From Alphaproteobacteria bacterium (GTDB lineage: Bacteria > Pseudomonadota > Alphaproteobacteria > Sphingomonadales > Sphingomonadaceae): DNA of 17,706 nt. The notes below the pieces were generated by a model. The model searched no databases and had not been told where the DNA came from. It saw only the letters and a list, made by a program, of their open reading frames with translations. Position 1 is the first letter of the stretch. Each line of letters begins with the position of its first letter. This document shows, one piece after another, positions 13,565 through 17,706 of this stretch. A program made the position numbers and the translations under genes. The stretch covers positions 1 through 17,706 of the forward strand of contig JAQGLD010000613.1 in NCBI GenBank assembly GCA_028293055.1. Reading direction: 5' to 3'.

Positions 13565-16311
13565 CGCGCCTCTTCATCCTTCCGCAGCGCCTCCCCGGGC
13601 GCTTCGGACCAATCCGGAAGGGTCTGATGCCCGAAAGAATCGACGGTTGAAAGCCGCGAACGCACCCGGCCGATCGCTTCGTCGAGCGGAAGCCGGCGAA
13701 CGACCACTCCGGGCGGGAAGGCGCTGAGCAGCCTGGTGGGGGTCGCCGAGGAGAGCAGGACGAACATTCCCTTGTCCTCGCTCCGGCGGATCAACCGTCC
13801 GAACGCCTGGGCGAGCCTCGCCCGCACCACCCGATCGTCGAAGGCGGTGCCACCGCCCGCCGCCCGCCGAGCAGCGTGGAGCACGGTCGGCCGAGGCCAG
13901 GGCACGCCCTCCATCACCACCAGGCGCAGCGATTCGCCGGGCACGTCGACTCCGTCGCGAAGCGCGTCGGTGCCGAGCAAAGATGCGCGCGGGTCGTCGC
14001 GGAAGATGTCGACCAGGGTGCCGGTATCGATCGGGTCGACATGCTGGGCGAAGAGCGGGAGGCCGGCGCGGGCGAGCCGATCGGCGATTCGCGCATGGAC
14101 CGCCTTCAGCCGCTGGATCGCGGTGAACAGGCCGAGCGTGCCGCCGCCCGCCGCCTCGATCAGCCGCGCATAGGCGCCGGCGAGCGCCGCGACATCCCCG
14201 CGCTTGATGTCGGTGACGATCAGCACTTCGCTGTTCGCTGCATAGTCGAACGGACTGTTGGCCTCGAACCGACCAGCCGAGGGAAGATGGCAGGCGCCGG
14301 TGCGTGCCTCCGCCGCAGCCCAGTCCTCGGCGCCGCGCAGGGTCGCCGAAGTGACGATCAGGCTGTGGGCGGGCTTGAGCACCGCTTCCGCGAGCGGACG
14401 GGTCGGATCGAGCCAGCGGCGATGCAGGCCGATATCATATTCGCGGCCGTCGACCCGGTCGACCGCCATCCAGTCGACGAAGTCCGGATCTGCCGGTCCG
14501 CCGATCCGGGCCACCAGGGCGACCCACGCCGCCAGCGTCTGCGTTCGCCAGCCGAGCCCGCCGATCGCGCCCTCGATCCGCGCCCGCGCCTGGGCATCGA
14601 GCCAGTCCGGGGCATCCTCGATCACTGCTTCGAGCCTGCGGCCGAGCGCCATTAGCGGCCGTACCAGCAATTCGAGCGCTTCGACTGCCGGCGCGGCGGC
14701 TTCGACGATCGCCCCGTCGAGCTCGGCCATCTCGGTCTCGATCCCGTAGCCCGCATCTTCGGCGGTGGCGCGCGCGTAGATCGTGCCGCGGATCGCGGCT
14801 AGCAGTTTCTCGACCGGCCCGAATGGCATGCCTTCGCCGACCCGCTGCAACCACCCGTCGCCGGCGAGCAGCCCGGCCGCCTCGACCGCGGCCTGGAGCG
14901 CGGCCCCGCCCTGCTCGTCATAGGAGGCGACATCCATCAGTCGCGCCCCGAGGCCGCGGCGGCGGCCGCGCGACTTGCCTTCCGGGCCGACGATCCAGCG
15001 GCGAAGCTCGATCGTCTCCTGGCCGGTGAAGGCGGTGGCGAAGGTCGAATCGGCTGCGTCGAACAGATGATGGCCTTCGTCGAACACGATCCGCGTCGGC
15101 GGGTTGCCCCCGTCGCGGCCCCGGGCTGCGTTGACCATGACCAAAGCGTGATTGGCGATGACGATGTCGGCGTCGGCGCTGGCCCGCGCCGAACGCTCGA
15201 TGAAGCAGCGCCGGTAATGTGGACAGCCGGCATAGACGCACTCCCCGCGCCGATCGGTCAGGGCGGTGGCGCCGGCGCGGCGGAACAGGCTGGTCAGCCA
15301 GCCCGGCAGGTCTCCGCCGACCATGTCGCCATCCTTCGAATAGCCGGCCCAGCGCGCGACCAATTGGGCGAGGATCGCAGCCCGGCCCGAAAAGCCGCCC
15401 TGCAGCGCATCCTCGAGGTTGAGCAGGCAGAGATAATTCTCGCGCCCCTTGCGGACGACGACCTTCTTGCGGCGCTGCTCGGCGTCGGGAAACAGGCGGA
15501 TCCCTTCACGATCCAGCTGGCGCTGCAGCGCCTTGGTGAAGGTCGAGACCCAGACCGCGCCGTCGGCCTGCTCGGCCCAGAGCGACGCGGGGGCGAGATA
15601 GCCCAGGGTCTTGCCGATGCCGGTGCCGGCCTCGGCAAGCAGCATGTTGGGTACGCCCTCCGCCCGTCGCGGCGCGAAGACCTCGGCTGCGGCGGCGGCA
15701 TAATCATGCTGTCCCTGGCGAAGCTCGGCCTCGCGGCCGACCAGCCTCTGCAGCCGCTCGAGCGCTTCGGAGGCGTGGATCCGCACCGTGCGCGGCGGCG
15801 GCCGGCCGCCATTCTCCTCCCATTCGGGCAGGCGCGAGAAAAGCCAGCGCTCGTCGCGCTCGGGACGGCGGAGCCGTTGCGCGACCGCAGGCGCCCAGGT
15901 CCAGCGCAGCCGGTACAATGCCTGGGCGGAGGCCCATGCGCCCTCGCGCTCCGGCCATTCGCCCTCGAGCGTGGCCAGCAGCCGCTCGGCCGCCGCGAGG
16001 AAGAATCCTGCAGCCCCGGAATCGCTGTCCGGCGCAACCAGGCCGAGCGCTTCGGCGAGGCCCTTGGGCGTCGGCACCGCGAAGCGCGCGGGATGCACGA
16101 AGGCGTAGAGCTCGAGCAGGTCGAGCCCGTTGACCTCGGGATAACCGAGCCGCTGACCGACCAGCGGCGCGTTGAGCATGATCGTCGGGGTCTCGGCCGC
16201 GCGCGCGATCGCCTCGCCCCGGCCTAGGCCACGTGTCTCGCCGCCGGGGGTCGACAGCCAGATGCCGCCATGGGTTGCGTGAAGCGCGGGATAAGGCAAA
16301 GAAGCCGCCAT
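13561..16311 (-). CDS. ATP-dependent DNA helicase, DinG/XPD-like, iron-sulfur
   Basis: 916 residues, a superfamily 2 helicase of the DinG/XPD group (5'-3' unwinding, repair and R-loop removal). Walker A is AEAGTGIGKT (226-235, K234), Walker B DEGH (411-414), motif III VTSATL near residue 655 and motif VI QAFGRLIRR (835-843). Four cysteines, C295, C358, C363 and C369, between motifs I and II match the [4Fe-4S] cluster of the family. Before the helicase core is a region of ~200 residues; IMLNAPLVGQRLGYPEVNGL, then DLLELYAFVHP and GLAEALGL (about 44-91), recalls a DnaQ-type exonuclease domain without its acidic residues. The start is 38 bases from the divergent lysS; no strong ribosome site was found. 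First gene of a three-gene operon. Confidence 0.9.
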   Translation of the reverse strand: MAASLPYPALHATHGGIWLSTPGGETRGLGRGEAIARAAETPTIMLNAPLVGQRLGYPEVNGLDLLELYAFVHPARFAVPTPKGLAEALGLVAPDSDSGAAGFFLAAAERLLATLEGEWPEREGAWASAQALYRLRWTWAPAVAQRLRRPERDERWLFSRLPEWEENGGRPPPRTVRIHASEALERLQRLVGREAELRQGQHDYAAAAAEVFAPRRAEGVPNMLLAEAGTGIGKTLGYLAPASLWAEQADGAVWVSTFTKALQRQLDREGIRLFPDAEQRRKKVVVRKGRENYLCLLNLEDALQGGFSGRAAILAQLVARWAGYSKDGDMVGGDLPGWLTSLFRRAGATALTDRRGECVYAGCPHYRRCFIERSARASADADIVIANHALVMVNAARGRDGGNPPTRIVFDEGHHLFDAADSTFATAFTGQETIELRRWIVGPEGKSRGRRRGLGARLMDVASYDEQGGAALQAAVEAAGLLAGDGWLQRVGEGMPFGPVEKLLAAIRGTIYARATAEDAGYGIETEMAELDGAIVEAAAPAVEALELLVRPLMALGRRLEAVIEDAPDWLDAQARARIEGAIGGLGWRTQTLAAWVALVARIGGPADPDFVDWMAVDRVDGREYDIGLHRRWLDPTRPLAEAVLKPAHSLIVTSATLRGAEDWAAAEARTGACHLPSAGRFEANSPFDYAANSEVLIVTDIKRGDVAALAGAYARLIEAAGGGTLGLFTAIQRLKAVHARIADRLARAGLPLFAQHVDPIDTGTLVDIFRDDPRASLLGTDALRDGVDVPGESLRLVVMEGVPWPRPTVLHAARRAAGGGTAFDDRVVRARLAQAFGRLIRRSEDKGMFVLLSSATPTRLLSAFPPGVVVRRLPLDEAIGRVRSRLSTVDSFGHQTLPDWSEAPGEALRKDEEAR

Positions 16312-16337
16312 CTCCGCCAGATGGAGCAGCCGGAACG

Positions 16338-16343
16338 AAAGGG
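16338..16343 (+). promoter_or_regulatory. Ribosome binding site deciding the TTG start of lysS
   Basis: AAAGGG lies 6 bases before TTG 16350. The GTG at 16356 is 12 bases away. Frames extending upstream to the ATG at 16233 would cross the divergent helicase start and add non-LysRS residues. Confidence 0.6.
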
Positions 16344-16349
16344 CAACAA

Positions 16350-17706
16350 TTGAACGTGCCGGACGAGCTTCGCGCCGCCGCCTTGGTCTCCAAGGCCTGG
16401 CCCTATGAGGAAGCGCGCAAGCTGCTCAAGCGCTACCCTGACGGGCCGGGCGAGCGCGGCATCGTCTTCGAGACCGGCTACGGCCCGAGCGGGCTTCCCC
16501 ATCTCGGCACCTTCCAGGAGGTCGCCCGCACCCTGATGGTCCGCCACGCTCTGTCCGAGATGGTCGACTGGCCGAGCCGGCTGATCGCTTTCTCCGACGA
16601 CATGGACGGGATGCGCAAGGTCCCGCCCGGAGTGCCCAGCCAGGACCTGATGCACGACCATCTCGACCAGCCGCTCAGCCGGGTTCCGGACCCCTATGGC
16701 TGTGGCCATTCATCCTATGCAGCGCACAACAACAATCTGCTTCGCCAATTCCTCGACCGCTTCGGCTTCGACTATGAATTCCTAGCTTCCTCGGATTGCT
16801 ACGGCTCCGGCCGGTTCGACGAGGCGCTGAAGTCGGTGCTGCGAAGCTGGGGCGCGATCATGGATGTGATGCTGCCCACGCTCCGCGAGGAGAGGCGGCA
16901 GACCTATTCGCCGATCCTGCCGATCAGCCCGGAGAGCGGAAAGGTGCTGCAGGTCCCGGTCCAGGTGGTCGACCCGGAAGCGGGGCTGGTGCGCTACATC
17001 GATCCCGCCAGCCATCAGGAGGTCGAGCAATCGGTGCTCGGCGGCGGCGCCAAGCTGCAATGGAAGGTCGACTGGGCGATGCGCTGGGTCGCGCTCGGAG
17101 ACGATTACGAGATGTCCGTCAAGGACCTGATCGACTCGGTCGTCCAGAGCTCGTAGATCGCCCGGGTGCTCGGCGCACGCCCGCCCGAGGGGTTCAATTA
17201 CGAGCTCTTCCTCGACGAGAATGGCGAGAAAATCTCCAAGACCCGGGGCAATGGTGTCACCATCGACCAGTGGCTGACCTATGCGCCCGAGGAGAGCCTG
17301 GTCTTCTACCTCTATCGCGAGCCGCGCCGCGCCAAGCAGCTTTCGTTCGGGATCATCCCCAGGGCGGTCGACGAATATCAGCAATTCCTCGCCCAATATC
17401 CCGACCAGCCGGTCGAAAAGCAGCTCGGCAACCCGGTCCACCACGTCCATTCGGGCAAGGTCCCGCCGGCGCGGATGCCGCTCAGCTTCGCGCTCCTGCT
17501 CAACCTGGTCGGAGTCGCCTCCACCGACGACAAGGATCTGCTTTGGGCCTTCGTCAAACGCTACGCCCCCGAAGCGGCGCCGGAGACCCATCCCGAGCTC
17601 GACGCCCTGATCGGCTATGCGCTTGCCTATTTCCGCGAGTTCGTCGCCGGATCGCTGATCCGCCGTGCGCCGGACGAGACCGAGGCGGCGGCGCTGCGCG
17701 CACTCG
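16350..17706 (+). pseudogene. lysS: Lysyl-tRNA synthetase class I, interrupted by an in-frame TAG, 3' end cut by window
   Basis: Charges tRNA-Lys. From TTG 16350 the frame reads NVPDELRAAALVSKAWPYEE, the class I HIGH-type motif GPSGLPHLG (residues 45-53) and the conserved FSDDMDGMRKVP and SSDCYGSGRFD blocks. Codon 269 (17154-17156) is TAG, after DLIDSVVQSS. The same frame then continues without another stop for 183 codons to the window edge as clear LysRS: IARVLG, FLDENGEKISKTRGNG (KMSKS-type motif at 17229-17243) and REPRRAKQL. A protein ending at the TAG would lack the KMSKS loop and anticodon-binding domain and should be inactive. Because both halves look intact and the gene is normally essential, a sequencing error, readthrough or very recent mutation are all possible. 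Labelled pseudogene only because of the stop codon. Confidence 0.85.
17154..17156 (+). other. In-frame amber codon within lysS
   Basis: TAG stands at codon 269 between DSVVQSS and IARVLG. A single base change from AAG (Lys), CAG (Gln) or GAG (Glu) would create it. From memory of the family a lysine is usual before IARVLG, but I could not check this. No frameshift accompanies it. Confidence 0.9.

Noticed and set aside
17154..17156. Pyrrolysine or other recoding at the lysS TAG
   Set aside because: No pyl genes, downstream recoding hairpin or suppressor tRNA is visible in the window. Simple mutation or sequencing error is more likely than recoding.

Overview
The window looks like chromosomal DNA of a high-GC alphaproteobacterium, most likely a sphingomonad. 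This is inferred from the gene order rpmF-plsX-fabH-ihfA-merR, the class I lysyl-tRNA synthetase, the PabC-type domain resembling the tail of PabB-PabC fusions, and the GC-rich codon use. Nearly all of it is core or near-core metabolism on both strands. I saw no insertion sequence, prophage, CRISPR array, tRNA or rRNA.

Layout. 1-1037: 3' part of a hybrid histidine kinase/response regulator. 1060-1669: a small heat-shock protein gene whose leader folds into a ROSE-type RNA thermometer, followed by a strong intrinsic terminator. 1841-2011: a 56-residue membrane-type peptide with a His-Met repeat tail, with a CtrA-like site upstream. 2050-2712: pdeM-type metallophosphoesterase. 2751-4612 (minus): an operon of a class IV aminotransferase (PabC-like), msrB and msrA, the last two with export signals. 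4680-6059: iron-sulfur L-serine ammonia-lyase, starting at TTG and overlapping convergently the end of a serine-hydrolase lipoprotein gene (6040-7245, minus). 7415-8077: glyoxalase II-like metallohydrolase, convergent with a MAPEG membrane protein (8084-8542, minus).

8744-11776 is the fatty-acid/nucleoid cluster: ribosomal protein L32, PlsX, FabH, IHF alpha and a MerR-type regulator. A non-coding stretch follows (11777-12128) with a paired palindromic REP/BIME-like element. 12129-16311 (minus) is an operon of a DinG/XPD-like helicase with a four-cysteine iron-sulfur motif, a SixA-like phosphohistidine phosphatase and a CmcJ/NvfI-type oxygenase.

16350 to the window end is lysS (class I LysRS), read divergently from the helicase. 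It carries an in-frame TAG at 17154-17156, after which the same frame stays open and recognisably LysRS, including the KMSKS-type motif, to the window edge.

The most noteworthy points are the amber codon inside an otherwise intact essential gene, the RNA thermometer with the classical bulged-G anti-Shine-Dalgarno helix, the PabC domain lacking its usual PabB partner, the secondary-metabolism-type oxygenase in a helicase operon, and the His-Met micropeptide. I do not see a convincing wholly new multi-gene system here.
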